64,000 bases of DNA from Phaeocystidibacter sp965659415 (GTDB lineage: Bacteria; Bacteroidota; Bacteroidia; Flavobacteriales; Schleiferiaceae). Where the stretch lies: the NCBI GenBank assembly GCA_965659415.1, contig CBFHVA010000001.1:124001-188000 (forward strand), read 5' to 3'. A program made the position numbers and the translations under genes. Positions 1 to 9,707 of this stretch are shown here, one piece after another. The first letter of the stretch is position 1, and every line of letters begins with the position of its first letter. The notes below the pieces were generated by a model. That model did no database searches. It saw nothing but the letters and a program-made list of their open reading frames with translations, and was not told the origin of the DNA.

Positions 1-3000
1 GTTGGGCCGCGTTACCAGTTAGCTCAGCCTATTCGATTAGAAGCGAGTGATGCAGGTACGGGTGTTGACTCCGTAATGCTTTTCTATCGAGTGAATGGTG
101 GTCCGGATACAGCGGTTCTAATGACCGCCGCTACATCAGGGTCATGCGTTACGCTATCACAATACTTCTACACCTTTCCAGCGCTGACAATCGGTGACAC
201 CGTGGAATGGCGTGTTGAGGTTCAGGACTGTGCTTGTCCGAACTTCTCTTATTTCCCTGATCAAGCAGCAGCAAATCCGTATGCAAAATATTGGATTGAC
301 CCATCACCTCCTGCGAAATGTGGACCAACATCTACGAACAGTTTTCCTTATATAGTTGCCACTTTCCCATTTGCTGAAACTTTTTCAAATCCGGCCTTAT
401 GGGCTCCAGGATCAGGAACGGGTGGATCCGGTAGCGCGCACCGCGGTACCTGGCCATTGGGTAATCCACCTCAAGGAAGAAACTGGCAAGTATCTCCCCT
501 GCCAACAAGCGCAGGATATGGTTGGAGCGTGCGGACAGGCCCTACTGCTACAGCACAAACAGGACCAGATGGCGATGCCACGACTGGATCGGGAAGCTAC
601 CTATACACAGAAGCTTCTCAAGGGAATACCCCGCCAGTGCAAACATCTCCGTTAAAGACTCCATGTTTCGATCTACCACCTAATTCATGTGCTGTACTTG
701 AATTCAAGTACCACATGTACGGAGCAGATATGAACGCTACTCCACGTGCAGTACTTCGTGTTGATGTGGATACCTCTACAGGTACAAACACCGATCAATA
801 TGTGAACGGCCTGATCCAGTTTGTAGGACAACAAAATTCGGGATCAGCGAGCAATTGGTTGACAGCCATCGTTCCATTGGAAGATTACGCTGGTCAAACC
901 GTAAACTTCCGCTTCCTCGGTGTGAAGAGAACCTCAGGCGCTAGACAAGATATTGCCATTGACGACATTCAGGTATATGAGCCAAGTCCAGTAGATATGG
1001 AACTTGTGAATTTTGATAATCCGGTAAATGGTTTGTGTTCATACAGCAGCACGGAAGACATAGACATCGTTCTGCGTTCAAAAGGATGTGCCGAGCAAGA
1101 CACTATTCCAGTAGGCTTCAGCGTAAGTTTGAATGGCGGTACTCCAGTGATTGCCAATGACTTCATTTACGACACCGTAGCCTTGGGTGATGTTATTTCA
1201 CACACCTACGTTCCTAAAGCGAATTTGAGTGGTTTTGGTACGTACGAAATCTATGCTTGGGTAGATATGCCGGGTGATGGAGATCGTACCAACGATACCA
1301 TCGGACCATTGGTAATTGAGCATATTCAGCCAATCAACAACTTCCCGTACGTTTTGACTTTCGACGATCCTAGCTGGGTTTATGGCGGCGGTAACATCAG
1401 TAACCCGGGTACTTTTGGCACTACGGATTGGGTAGTACTTCCTCCGCACAATAGCGCTGATGTAGCCTTCGTAATAGGTCGAGAGGTAACCGAAGACTAC
1501 AACACCGGTCCTCGCAGAGACATGTCGAACTTCGGACAGTATCTCTATACGGACAGCCGTAACGTAGGACAGAATTTTGCTCGTTGGGAACTCGATCGAT
1601 GTGTGGATATCAGCGGCATGACGAACCCGAGCATCAGCTTCTGGTATCACATGTACGGGGCCAATATTGATTTCTGTAAGGTTCAAGTTCAGCTCGATGG
1701 CTCTACGGCTTGGGCTGATATTCCTGGCGGTACTATTTCAGGAACGCAACAAACCGTTCCACGTGCGGATTGGAAGTGGCAACACATTGACTTGACGCCT
1801 TATAACAGTGGCTTGGTACGCCTTCGTTTCTTGGTGAGAACCACAGGAACTGGGAATGCTACCGATCTAGCCATCGATAACCTTATGATTTGGGATGAAG
1901 ATGGACAAACCGACGTAGGTGCTGCCATTATCACCAACCCACTATTTGGTGTAAACCTATTGGCTCCAACTCCTCCAGATTTGAAAGTAAAAGTGATGAA
2001 CTATGGGGAGAGATCGGTTTCTAATATTCCGCTTACCGTTGAAGTGACTGATCTCTGTGATCCAAGCAAGACCAATACAGTTAATTACACAATTCCAGGT
2101 CCAATTCCTGCACATGCAGGTTCAGAGATCACGCTTCCTACCCCACCTCAGTATTATCAAGGAGCATTCTCAATTCGAGCTTATACCGCTATGGCAGGTG
2201 ATGCGAATGGTTGGAACGATTCTGCCCTTGTTTACTCAAATGGTCAAGGAGAAAAAGGGATTCCATATACCAATGAGGATTTCGATAGCTGTGCCTATGA
2301 CACTAAAGGATGGTTCGCTCAAGGTAGATTACAAGCTTGGGAGCATGGAACCCCTCAAAAAGGTGGCAACTGGAACAGTGCCTTCTCCTCACCTAACGCT
2401 TGGACCACGGGTAGGCGATTCGATTATCAAAACACATCTGAATATCTTCGTGTACCACCTTTGGTTGGCTTTGACACCGTAGTTGGCGCAATTCTCCGCT
2501 TCCGTCACCGCTTCGACTTCAATGCTAGTGATGGCGGTCGAGTTGAATTCTTCCAGGGCGGTCAGTGGAACCAATTCGGGTTTGCTTCCACACAGGTAGG
2601 TGTAAACTGGTACGATGATGCCGGAGTGCCTGCATTCAATGGTGAAGAAGCGTGGACAGGTAATCAGCCATGGACACTATCAGAGTTCCCACTATTGATT
2701 TGGAACTTTAATACGAATCCGCTTCGTCTTCGTTATGCCGTGGAAACTACGTCGAATACATCTGGCGGACAAGGATGGAGCATTGATGACTTCAACGTAA
2801 TTGTTCCTCCACAAAACTCTGTGAGTCCTTATTTCGGTGATACTAAGGCTTATTTAGTAGTTCCAAATGATTCAGCCACTATCGTTACCAGAATCACCAA
2901 TACTGGAGAGAAAACACTCCAGGGCTGCTTGGTGCGATTTGGAATCAACGGGACCTGGTCTCAATGGGATACCGTAACTCAGGCAAACTGGTTTAAAGGT

Positions 3001-4050
3001 AGAAATGTGCGTCACGAATTCAGCTTCAAAACGCCACCATTGCCTCCAGGAGTTTATAATATCGACATTGAAACCAGCAGACCTGTTAGTGATTATGATA
3101 GCCTTCCAAAGGCAGATAATCGTCCTGCTGATGACCTTTACAGCTTCAGCGTAACGGTTCTGGATGAGGTTACTCCTACTCGCGACTCAAGCGCTTACTG
3201 TAACGACTTTGAAGATCCTACTAGGACTCCATTGGTTGCACTGCACTCATTCAACAAGCAATTACCACAAGAGTGGGAATATGGAACACCGGTTAATCCT
3301 GCCCTGCCTGGAGCAAACTCTGGTGTAAATGCTTGGAGTACCGACTTGGATTCGAATTATGAATTCAACACGGAAAGTGCATTGCACACTCCATTCTTTA
3401 ACCTCGTGCCTGACACATCCTATGAATTCTCATTCTATCACCAAATGAAGAGTGAGCAATACCACGACGGTGGAGGTATTGAATTCAGCTTTAACGGAGG
3501 TATCACATGGTATGCTTTAGGTGCCGCAACACCTAATGGAAGTTGGTACAATACCAACCACGTAACTTCTCTCGATCGTCTTTCAGGTGGCTGGAGTGGT
3601 GACGTGAGTTGGACCCGTTCCGAGGCTGTCTTCAAAGTAGACACCCCGGGTACTGTTGTATTCCGCTTCCGATTTGCCGCAGACTACACTATCGAGAATG
3701 CCGGTTGGACAGTTGATGACTTCTGTTTCGTGATTACAGATAAGTCGGTTACAACTGGACCTATCAGCATTGATGAGCTAGAATCGTCGGCCATTACTTA
3801 TATGGAGCTGTATCCTAACCCTTCGGATTTAATTGCGAATCTGAATGTGATGGCGGCTCAAAATGGAGACGCTCAAATACAGGTTACCAACTTGGTTGGC
3901 CAAGTACTGTACGAAACTCAAGAGCGACTCACAGTAGGTAAGAATCACCTACAGTTGAACACATCTGAATATGCTGGCGGTGTTTACATTGTTCACTTGT
4001 ACATGAATGGGGAACAACACACCCAAAAGTTCATAGTAACTCACGAGTAG
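1..4050 (+). CDS. Giant T9SS-exported multidomain surface protein (5' end outside window)
   Basis: The reading frame is open from base 1, so the start lies upstream and only the last 1349 residues are seen. Four beta-sandwich modules that look like MAM/concanavalin-type domains fall at about residues 221-330, 534-630, 814-934 and 1127-1250. Hallmarks are YHMYGA (twice) and module ends such as AIDDIQV, AIDNLMI and SIDDFNV. Between them are CARDB-like stretches on balanced 'sameness/asymmetry' themes. The last ~80 residues form a type IX secretion sorting domain (LYPNPSD, then GGVYIVHL, then QKFIV), so the protein should cross the outer membrane and be anchored or released there. The upstream catalytic or adhesive part is not visible, so a protease, adhesin or matrix role cannot be separated. 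Codon use matches the neighbours. Confidence 0.9.
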   Translation, partial: VGPRYQLAQPIRLEASDAGTGVDSVMLFYRVNGGPDTAVLMTAATSGSCVTLSQYFYTFPALTIGDTVEWRVEVQDCACPNFSYFPDQAAANPYAKYWIDPSPPAKCGPTSTNSFPYIVATFPFAETFSNPALWAPGSGTGGSGSAHRGTWPLGNPPQGRNWQVSPLPTSAGYGWSVRTGPTATAQTGPDGDATTGSGSYLYTEASQGNTPPVQTSPLKTPCFDLPPNSCAVLEFKYHMYGADMNATPRAVLRVDVDTSTGTNTDQYVNGLIQFVGQQNSGSASNWLTAIVPLEDYAGQTVNFRFLGVKRTSGARQDIAIDDIQVYEPSPVDMELVNFDNPVNGLCSYSSTEDIDIVLRSKGCAEQDTIPVGFSVSLNGGTPVIANDFIYDTVALGDVISHTYVPKANLSGFGTYEIYAWVDMPGDGDRTNDTIGPLVIEHIQPINNFPYVLTFDDPSWVYGGGNISNPGTFGTTDWVVLPPHNSADVAFVIGREVTEDYNTGPRRDMSNFGQYLYTDSRNVGQNFARWELDRCVDISGMTNPSISFWYHMYGANIDFCKVQVQLDGSTAWADIPGGTISGTQQTVPRADWKWQHIDLTPYNSGLVRLRFLVRTTGTGNATDLAIDNLMIWDEDGQTDVGAAIITNPLFGVNLLAPTPPDLKVKVMNYGERSVSNIPLTVEVTDLCDPSKTNTVNYTIPGPIPAHAGSEITLPTPPQYYQGAFSIRAYTAMAGDANGWNDSALVYSNGQGEKGIPYTNEDFDSCAYDTKGWFAQGRLQAWEHGTPQKGGNWNSAFSSPNAWTTGRRFDYQNTSEYLRVPPLVGFDTVVGAILRFRHRFDFNASDGGRVEFFQGGQWNQFGFASTQVGVNWYDDAGVPAFNGEEAWTGNQPWTLSEFPLLIWNFNTNPLRLRYAVETTSNTSGGQGWSIDDFNVIVPPQNSVSPYFGDTKAYLVVPNDSATIVTRITNTGEKTLQGCLVRFGINGTWSQWDTVTQANWFKGRNVRHEFSFKTPPLPPGVYNIDIETSRPVSDYDSLPKADNRPADDLYSFSVTVLDEVTPTRDSSAYCNDFEDPTRTPLVALHSFNKQLPQEWEYGTPVNPALPGANSGVNAWSTDLDSNYEFNTESALHTPFFNLVPDTSYEFSFYHQMKSEQYHDGGGIEFSFNGGITWYALGAATPNGSWYNTNHVTSLDRLSGGWSGDVSWTRSEAVFKVDTPGTVVFRFRFAADYTIENAGWTVDDFCFVITDKSVTTGPISIDELESSAITYMELYPNPSDLIANLNVMAAQNGDAQIQVTNLVGQVLYETQERLTVGKNHLQLNTSEYAGGVYIVHLYMNGEQHTQKFIVTHE

Positions 4051-4075
4051 TTCACTATCAACTAGCATCAATTAT

Positions 4076-4103
4076 AAGGGCGTCAATTTGGCGCCCTTTT
4101 TTT
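4076..4103 (+). terminator. Intrinsic terminator of the T9SS surface protein gene
   Basis: A 7-bp stem, AAGGGCG (4076-4082) with CGCCCTT (4092-4098), a 9-base loop and a run of T, 25 bases after the stop codon. Confidence 0.85.
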
Positions 4104-4220
4104 GTGCTATCTGACTAAACGTCAATGGTAATGAGGTTTGCAGGACATTTCGTCCGACATTCTAGGACTCCTCTCTTAAGGCCTGAGAATTGATGAAACG
4201 CAGATGTAAACACGTGAAAT

Positions 4221-6815
4221 ATGAAACTTGATAAATTCACTATAAAGTCCCAAGAGGCCATTCAGCTTGCTCAAGCCTTGGCCATGGAAAAAGGTCACCA
4301 AAGCATCACCGATGTGCACCTTTTAGAGGGAATCATTGAAGCGGACGCAGAGCTCCTACCCTATTTACTTCAAAAAATTGGAATTCCGGCAGAGAGCATT
4401 GTGAATGCAATTCGTGCTCAGCTAGACAGCATGCCTAAAGTGGAGGGTGGGCAGCAATACTTATCGCCCGAAGCCAATCATGTTCTCATTAACGCGCAGC
4501 GCATGGCATCGAAGAATGGCGACGATTTTGTAACACTCGAACATCTGATTATGGCCGTGGTCAATGGCAATGGCGTGGGAGGGCGAATATTGAAAGATGC
4601 AGGGGTTCAATCGAAAGAAATGGTAAAGGCCATCACCGAGCTCCGAAAAGGTGAAAAGGCCTCTTCAGCCTCTGCAGAGAACAATTACAATTCATTGAAT
4701 AAATATGCCCTCAACTTAAATGAGCTGGCAGATAATGGAAAGCTAGACCCTGTCATTGGAAGAGATGATGAAATTCGAAGAGTACTTCAAATCCTTTCTC
4801 GCAGAACAAAGAATAATCCCATTCTAGTCGGTGAACCTGGTGTAGGTAAAACCGCTATTGCGGAAGGACTAGCTCATCGTATCATAAAAGGTGATGTTCC
4901 CGAAAACCTGAAATCAAAGGTTATTCACTCTCTAGATATGGCATCCCTCGTAGCTGGAGCGAAATACAAAGGCGAATTTGAAGAACGTCTAAAAGCCGTA
5001 GTGAAAGAGGTTTCACAGAGTGATGGCGAGGTTATTCTATTCATCGACGAAATACACACGCTCGTAGGTGCCGGAGGCGGTGAAGGCGCAATGGATGCCG
5101 CGAATATTCTCAAGCCAGCACTGGCTCGCGGTGAGCTTCGAGCGATTGGAGCGACTACACTCAATGAATTTCAGAAGTTCTTTGAGAAGGATAAGGCACT
5201 TGAGCGTCGCTTTCAACGTGTAATAGTGGATGAGCCTGATACCGAAAGTTCCATCTCCATTCTTCGAGGGATTAAGGACAAATATGAAACCCACCACAAA
5301 GTGCGAATCAAGGATGAGGCTATCCTTTCCGCAGTGGAGCTCTCGCAGCGGTATATAACTGATCGCTTTTTACCAGATAAGGCCATTGACTTGATTGATG
5401 AAGCGGCCTCCAAACTTCGCTTGGAAATCAATTCGAAGCCAGAGGAAATCGACGTACTGGATCGCAAGATCATGCAACTTGAGATTGAGCAAGAAGCCAT
5501 CAAAAGAGAAGATGACGCCAAAAAACTCGCCGTAATCAAGGAAGAGTTGGCCAACTTGCGTGAAGAACGTGGTTCGCTTGCCGCTAAGTGGGAAGGAGAG
5601 GTTGAAATTGTTGAGCGTATCCAGAAGGCTAAAGAGGACATTGAACGCTTCAAACTAGAAGCAGATCAAGCAGAGCGCGCAGGCGATTATGGTCGCGTAG
5701 CGGAACTGCGCTATGGAAGAATCCAAGAATTGGAGTTAGAGTTGAAGAGCAGCGAAGCAGAGCTCGAATCGCGGGAGTCAACGGATTCTTTAATAAAGGA
5801 AGAAGTAACCTCCGAGGACATTGCTGAAGTGGTTTCGAGATGGACGGGCATTCCTGTGAGCAAATTGCTCGAAAGCGAAAGATTAAAGCTCCTCAGACTT
5901 GAAGATGAATTACACAAACGCGTAGTAGGTCAAAACGAAGCTATACAGGCCGTATCCGATGCCATACGCAGAAGTCGTGCGGGCTTGAGCGATGAAAAGC
6001 GTCCCATCGGGTCATTCATATTTCTGGGTTCCACCGGTGTGGGTAAAACTGAACTCGCAAAAACGCTGGCCACCTTCCTATTCGACGATGAAAGTGCCCT
6101 TCAGCGCATTGATATGAGCGAATTTCAAGAACGCCACGCCGTTTCTCGTTTGATTGGGGCACCTCCGGGATATGTGGGCTACGACGAAGGCGGGCAACTT
6201 ACAGAAGCCGTTCGGAGAAGGCCTTACAGCGTAATCCTATTGGATGAAATTGAAAAAGCCCATCCGGATGTATTCAATATACTCCTTCAGGTGTTGGATG
6301 ATGGACGTCTGACAGACAACAAAGGACGTGTGGTGAACTTCAAGAACACGATCATCATCATGACTTCCAACATGGGATCACAATTGATTCAGGAGCGTTT
6401 AAAAGATTATAAATCCGACTCGAAAGATGAAGTAATGCCATCTTTAAAGGCGGAAATCATTGAATTGCTCAAAACGCAAATGCGCCCTGAGTTCTTAAAT
6501 CGGATTGATGAAATTGTAACCTTCACCCCACTTTCGGAAAATGAAATCGAAGGAGTTGTTAACATCCATTTGAATGAGCTCAAAAAACAGCTTGCCAAAA
6601 AGGACATTACTATTGATTTCACCCCTGAGGCCGTTTCCTTTATATCGAGAGTGGGCTTTGACCCGCAGTTCGGTGCAAGGCCTGTGAAAAGAGTGATTCA
6701 ACGCTCGGTGCTCAATCCGTTATCCAAGTCGATTATTGGACTTGAAGTCACGGCTGAAAGTGTCATTCTAGTGGATCAGTTTGACGATCAAATAGTATTC
6801 AGAAATATCGAATAG
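4221..6815 (+). CDS. clpB: ATP-dependent disaggregase ClpB
   Basis: Hsp100 chaperone that with DnaK/DnaJ/GrpE extracts and refolds aggregated proteins in the cytoplasm. All expected parts are present in 864 residues, the usual length: Clp N-domain repeats (about 1-145), first AAA+ module with Walker A GEPGVGKT (about 203-210) and Walker B ILFIDEIH, a charged coiled-coil middle domain (about 400-530), second AAA+ module with GSTGVGKT (about 602-609) and ILLDEIEKAH, and the C-terminal D2-small domain ending with QFGARPVKR. The long M-domain separates it from ClpA and ClpC. It stands alone between two T9SS cargo genes; dnaK and hsp20 are elsewhere in the window. No clear TAnnTTTG promoter was found in the 117 bases upstream. 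Confidence 0.97.
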   Translation: MKLDKFTIKSQEAIQLAQALAMEKGHQSITDVHLLEGIIEADAELLPYLLQKIGIPAESIVNAIRAQLDSMPKVEGGQQYLSPEANHVLINAQRMASKNGDDFVTLEHLIMAVVNGNGVGGRILKDAGVQSKEMVKAITELRKGEKASSASAENNYNSLNKYALNLNELADNGKLDPVIGRDDEIRRVLQILSRRTKNNPILVGEPGVGKTAIAEGLAHRIIKGDVPENLKSKVIHSLDMASLVAGAKYKGEFEERLKAVVKEVSQSDGEVILFIDEIHTLVGAGGGEGAMDAANILKPALARGELRAIGATTLNEFQKFFEKDKALERRFQRVIVDEPDTESSISILRGIKDKYETHHKVRIKDEAILSAVELSQRYITDRFLPDKAIDLIDEAASKLRLEINSKPEEIDVLDRKIMQLEIEQEAIKREDDAKKLAVIKEELANLREERGSLAAKWEGEVEIVERIQKAKEDIERFKLEADQAERAGDYGRVAELRYGRIQELELELKSSEAELESRESTDSLIKEEVTSEDIAEVVSRWTGIPVSKLLESERLKLLRLEDELHKRVVGQNEAIQAVSDAIRRSRAGLSDEKRPIGSFIFLGSTGVGKTELAKTLATFLFDDESALQRIDMSEFQERHAVSRLIGAPPGYVGYDEGGQLTEAVRRRPYSVILLDEIEKAHPDVFNILLQVLDDGRLTDNKGRVVNFKNTIIIMTSNMGSQLIQERLKDYKSDSKDEVMPSLKAEIIELLKTQMRPEFLNRIDEIVTFTPLSENEIEGVVNIHLNELKKQLAKKDITIDFTPEAVSFISRVGFDPQFGARPVKRVIQRSVLNPLSKSIIGLEVTAESVILVDQFDDQIVFRNIE

Positions 6816-6862
6816 AACACCGTTACTAACAGCGTATTAATGAACGAGTAATGATGGCTAGG

Positions 6863-6891
6863 TTGGGTAAAAGATTTTATTTGTAACTTTT
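6863..6891 (+). promoter_or_regulatory. Probable promoter of the small T9SS cargo gene
   Basis: TTG (6863-6865), an 18-base spacer and TAACTTTT (6884-6891) fit the Bacteroidota pattern TTG-N(17-23)-TAnnTTTG with one mismatch in the last base. The start codon is 31 bases downstream. Confidence 0.4.
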
Positions 6892-6922
6892 ACCTATCCA
6901 AAACCTATCTATCACACTCGTT

Positions 6923-7723
6923 ATGAAGAAGTCGCACATCTTCAAGTTGAGCAAAACAGCACTAGGAGGAGTTCTCGCTCTATTCTCGTTCACCGCTATG
7001 GCACAGAGCACCGGCTCGGTGAGTTATGACCTTTTCCCGGAACAATCAAGTTCGCTCCAATGTGAAGTTCAGGGTGAGTTTGTAATGAACTTCACTTGGG
7101 AAGGAGAGTCGAGCATTGCACAGTCCATCGTTTGGGATAACAGCGGAGCATCCGCTGCTTCAGGAAGTGCGCACCTGAGCATTTTTCACAACGGACTTGA
7201 GATTTGGGCAGGTTATCCGGAAGAAGTTTCGTCCCACCTTCACGCATTCGTACTTACAGAGGTAGTTTTCGAAAAGGATGAGAGCTACTCACTTAGTTTC
7301 GACCTTTCACAAGTTGAAGTGAGCGTTTATCAACAGAATACTTTCCCTTGGCGTCCCTCATCATCCGGCCCTATCGAAATCAATACTACACAGCTAACCG
7401 GCGCAGTAGATCAGCCGATAGATCCTGATTTAATCTTTCCATATTTCACCATCAATTTGGTGTATGGAGTTTCTGTTAGTGAGGCTGTGCTCGATTCTTG
7501 GAATCCCTACCCTAATCCATGTAAGTCGGTTATCAATCTTCCTTCGTTCCCTGAAAACGCCTCTGCGACTCTCATAGACGTAAACGGTTCTGTGGTGAAG
7601 GAAAGCAACCTAACTTCAGAGCGAGCGAGCTTAAACGTGTCAGATTTAAGTCAGGGCACTTATATTCTAAAGGTCGACATCGAAAGTGGTCAGACCATCT
7701 ATCGCAGAATAGCGATTCTGTAA
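6923..7723 (+). CDS. Secreted protein with T9SS C-terminal sorting domain
   Basis: 266 residues. A signal peptide (MKKSHIFKLSKTALGG, then a hydrophobic run ending AMAQS) is followed by a ~150-residue beta-rich middle without a recognised family. The C-terminal ~75 residues are a type A sorting domain (NPYPNPCKSV, LIDVNGSVVKES, QGTYILKVDIESG). It should be exported by Sec and then T9SS. No catalytic motif was seen, so I cannot name a function for the mature domain. The gene is monocistronic and converges on the DUF2279 gene with only 11 bases between the two stop codons. Confidence 0.85.
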   Translation: MKKSHIFKLSKTALGGVLALFSFTAMAQSTGSVSYDLFPEQSSSLQCEVQGEFVMNFTWEGESSIAQSIVWDNSGASAASGSAHLSIFHNGLEIWAGYPEEVSSHLHAFVLTEVVFEKDESYSLSFDLSQVEVSVYQQNTFPWRPSSSGPIEINTTQLTGAVDQPIDPDLIFPYFTINLVYGVSVSEAVLDSWNPYPNPCKSVINLPSFPENASATLIDVNGSVVKESNLTSERASLNVSDLSQGTYILKVDIESGQTIYRRIAIL

Positions 7724-7734
7724 GTTCACGTTAT

Positions 7735-8661
7735 TTAGAAATAAATCGGGTGGAAATAGAAGTTTCCATCTGAGGCTCTGTATTCCAGTGTAGGTGCTGG
7801 AATCTTGATGACGTTCAACACACGGAAAACGCCTTTCCAGAAATGACTCTTCACTGGAATCTTGGTGAGATCTACATCCAGACTCAAATAATACTGCTGT
7901 CCTCTGTTGAAGGAAGGTATGGGGTCACCATTCCCATTTACAGAAGGGTTGCTTGCTCCTCCTGTCATTCCCGTGGCGCCATATCCACCGGCCACATTTA
8001 ACCATTCTGGCCACCACCCATCTCCATCACTGAAACTTCTCGGATTCACGGATAGCCAATAGGTTTGCCCATTGTAATCCTTTAACCAATGTTCGGTCCA
8101 GCTCGAGCCCAGCAATTCAGGGCGGTATTGAGGATAAATGGTATTGTGATAGGAGAACTTCATCAAGATGCGTTGCTCTCCCCAACCCAATTGTTGACCG
8201 ATAAACAGTCCCGACCCCAATGTATTGAAGGCAAAATCACCCATGGAGAAGCCCCATCCATCGGAATAACCATCCATGATCTCGATTGCAGCTAAATATG
8301 TCCATCCCGCCAAACCAGCATACAGGGTAGAGTTTACCTCATCTACGCCACTCCATTTCAACAATCCATATCCGTTATAAGCAATGGAGTATGTAGAGAG
8401 CATATGCCCCGCTTTGTCCATGCCATACCAGTTTCCCATATCGTTGACGAAATGAAACTCCGATTGAGGATATGACGAATACCAAGCCGAATGCAATCCA
8501 ATTAATGAGCCCGCCGCCAATACTCCAGTACCCCCTGCTACGGTGTACAAACGAGCCTTATTGATAGAATCCGCAGGTTCCCAAAACGACTGTTGCGCAT
8601 TCGCATCGGGTTGCCCAATGGTGAGCAGAAAGCCAAGCGCTATGATTAGTTTACTGTTCAT
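7735..8661 (-). CDS. DUF2279 family envelope protein
   Basis: 308 residues with a signal peptide ending ANAQQ. The body carries the DUF2279 pattern: a helix pair, then NWYGMDKAGHMLSTY, an AGLAG/IMDGYSDGWGFSMGD stretch and several short hydrophobic segments. Family members are uncharacterised envelope proteins, commonly annotated as YfiM-like. It is the last gene of the dapF operon, and its ATG overlaps the mltG stop by 4 bases (8658-8661), so translation is probably coupled. Residues DKAGH and DGYSDG are charged and strongly conserved-looking, but no enzymatic role is known to me. Assignment to the family rests on recall of its motif pattern. Confidence 0.8.
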   Translation of the reverse strand: MNSKLIIALGFLLTIGQPDANAQQSFWEPADSINKARLYTVAGGTGVLAAGSLIGLHSAWYSSYPQSEFHFVNDMGNWYGMDKAGHMLSTYSIAYNGYGLLKWSGVDEVNSTLYAGLAGWTYLAAIEIMDGYSDGWGFSMGDFAFNTLGSGLFIGQQLGWGEQRILMKFSYHNTIYPQYRPELLGSSWTEHWLKDYNGQTYWLSVNPRSFSDGDGWWPEWLNVAGGYGATGMTGGASNPSVNGNGDPIPSFNRGQQYYLSLDVDLTKIPVKSHFWKGVFRVLNVIKIPAPTLEYRASDGNFYFHPIYF

Positions 8662-9677
8662 CGTCGCGACGCTCTGTAGGCTGCTACATTTTGTTCATGT
8701 TGTCGGTTCGTTTTCGCAAAGAGATGGTAGCCCACATTGTTGGGGTCGGCCACCATAAAAATATAGTCGTGACCTTCTCTATTCAATACTGCATCAATAG
8801 TCCGAATTTCTGGTATCGACAAGGGGCCGGGAGGCAGTCCCTTGTACAAATAGGTGTTATAAGGTGACTCGAATTTCAGCATCCCAAAAAGTACCCGACG
8901 AACCGGTTTATCCTCTGGGTGGGCCTGCTCCCATGCATATTTTACGGTTGGATCGCTTTGCAACTTCATACCGCGTTCCAAACGATTTAAATACAAACCA
9001 GCCACCGAAGGCATTTCATCCGGCATGTACGTTTCGCCCTGAACAATGGAAGCGAGCGTAGATACCTCATCAGGCGTTAAACCGAGAAGTTCTGCCTTCT
9101 TCAACCGCGATGAATTCCAAAAAATGCTGTGCTCCTCGATGAGCCGGTCTACCACTTCTTCGGCCGATTGAGTCCAATACACCTCATAGGTATTAGGAAC
9201 AATGTAACCGAGGCGTGATGCTTCTGACTGTACGTTATGCACCTCCCAAATAGAGTCATTGTGCAATGCAGCATAGAAAGCTGATGAATCTGGCGCTAGA
9301 TCTTTGGCTAACTTTCCTGCTAGGTTGGCGAAGTTACTCACGTGATGAAACTGAAGTCGAGCTGGTGATTGCAAGCCTCCTTTAAGTCGGTTAATCATCA
9401 CTCTATTCGACATACCCTCCTTGAACACATATCGGCCGGGCTTCATGTGAATTTCGAGTTCTTGTTGATCCGCCCACTCTTGAAACGTCTGTACGTCGAT
9501 CAAGTTGGAATCCAATAATTCGATGATCTCCGAAACCTCCGTGTTTTCGTGTACGTAGAACTCAACGGAGTCTCCTGCATAATTGGATGCAAAGACTAGC
9601 ACATATCCGAAATATACGACTGCCGATCCCCCAAGGAGTAAAAAGATGGCCAAAAAAAGAATAATTCTATTCCGCAT
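8658..9677 (-). CDS. mltG: Endolytic peptidoglycan transglycosylase MltG
   Basis: Inner-membrane YceG-like lytic transglycosylase that cleaves nascent glycan strands and so sets their length. The 339-residue protein has an N-terminal transmembrane helix (about 5-27), a LysM-like small domain and the YceG catalytic domain. The catalytic glutamate is E215 within IVQGETY, followed by the characteristic VAGLYLNRL and LQSDPTVKYAW segments and the NTYLYKGLPPGPLSIP signature. Length is normal. It sits 30 bases after the multihaem/TPR gene and overlaps the DUF2279 gene by 4 bases. Confidence 0.95.
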   Translation of the reverse strand: MRNRIILFLAIFLLLGGSAVVYFGYVLVFASNYAGDSVEFYVHENTEVSEIIELLDSNLIDVQTFQEWADQQELEIHMKPGRYVFKEGMSNRVMINRLKGGLQSPARLQFHHVSNFANLAGKLAKDLAPDSSAFYAALHNDSIWEVHNVQSEASRLGYIVPNTYEVYWTQSAEEVVDRLIEEHSIFWNSSRLKKAELLGLTPDEVSTLASIVQGETYMPDEMPSVAGLYLNRLERGMKLQSDPTVKYAWEQAHPEDKPVRRVLFGMLKFESPYNTYLYKGLPPGPLSIPEIRTIDAVLNREGHDYIFMVADPNNVGYHLFAKTNRQHEQNVAAYRASRR

Positions 9678-9707
9678 GAAGTCTCTTTGTTCAGCTCACA
9701 AAGTAAC

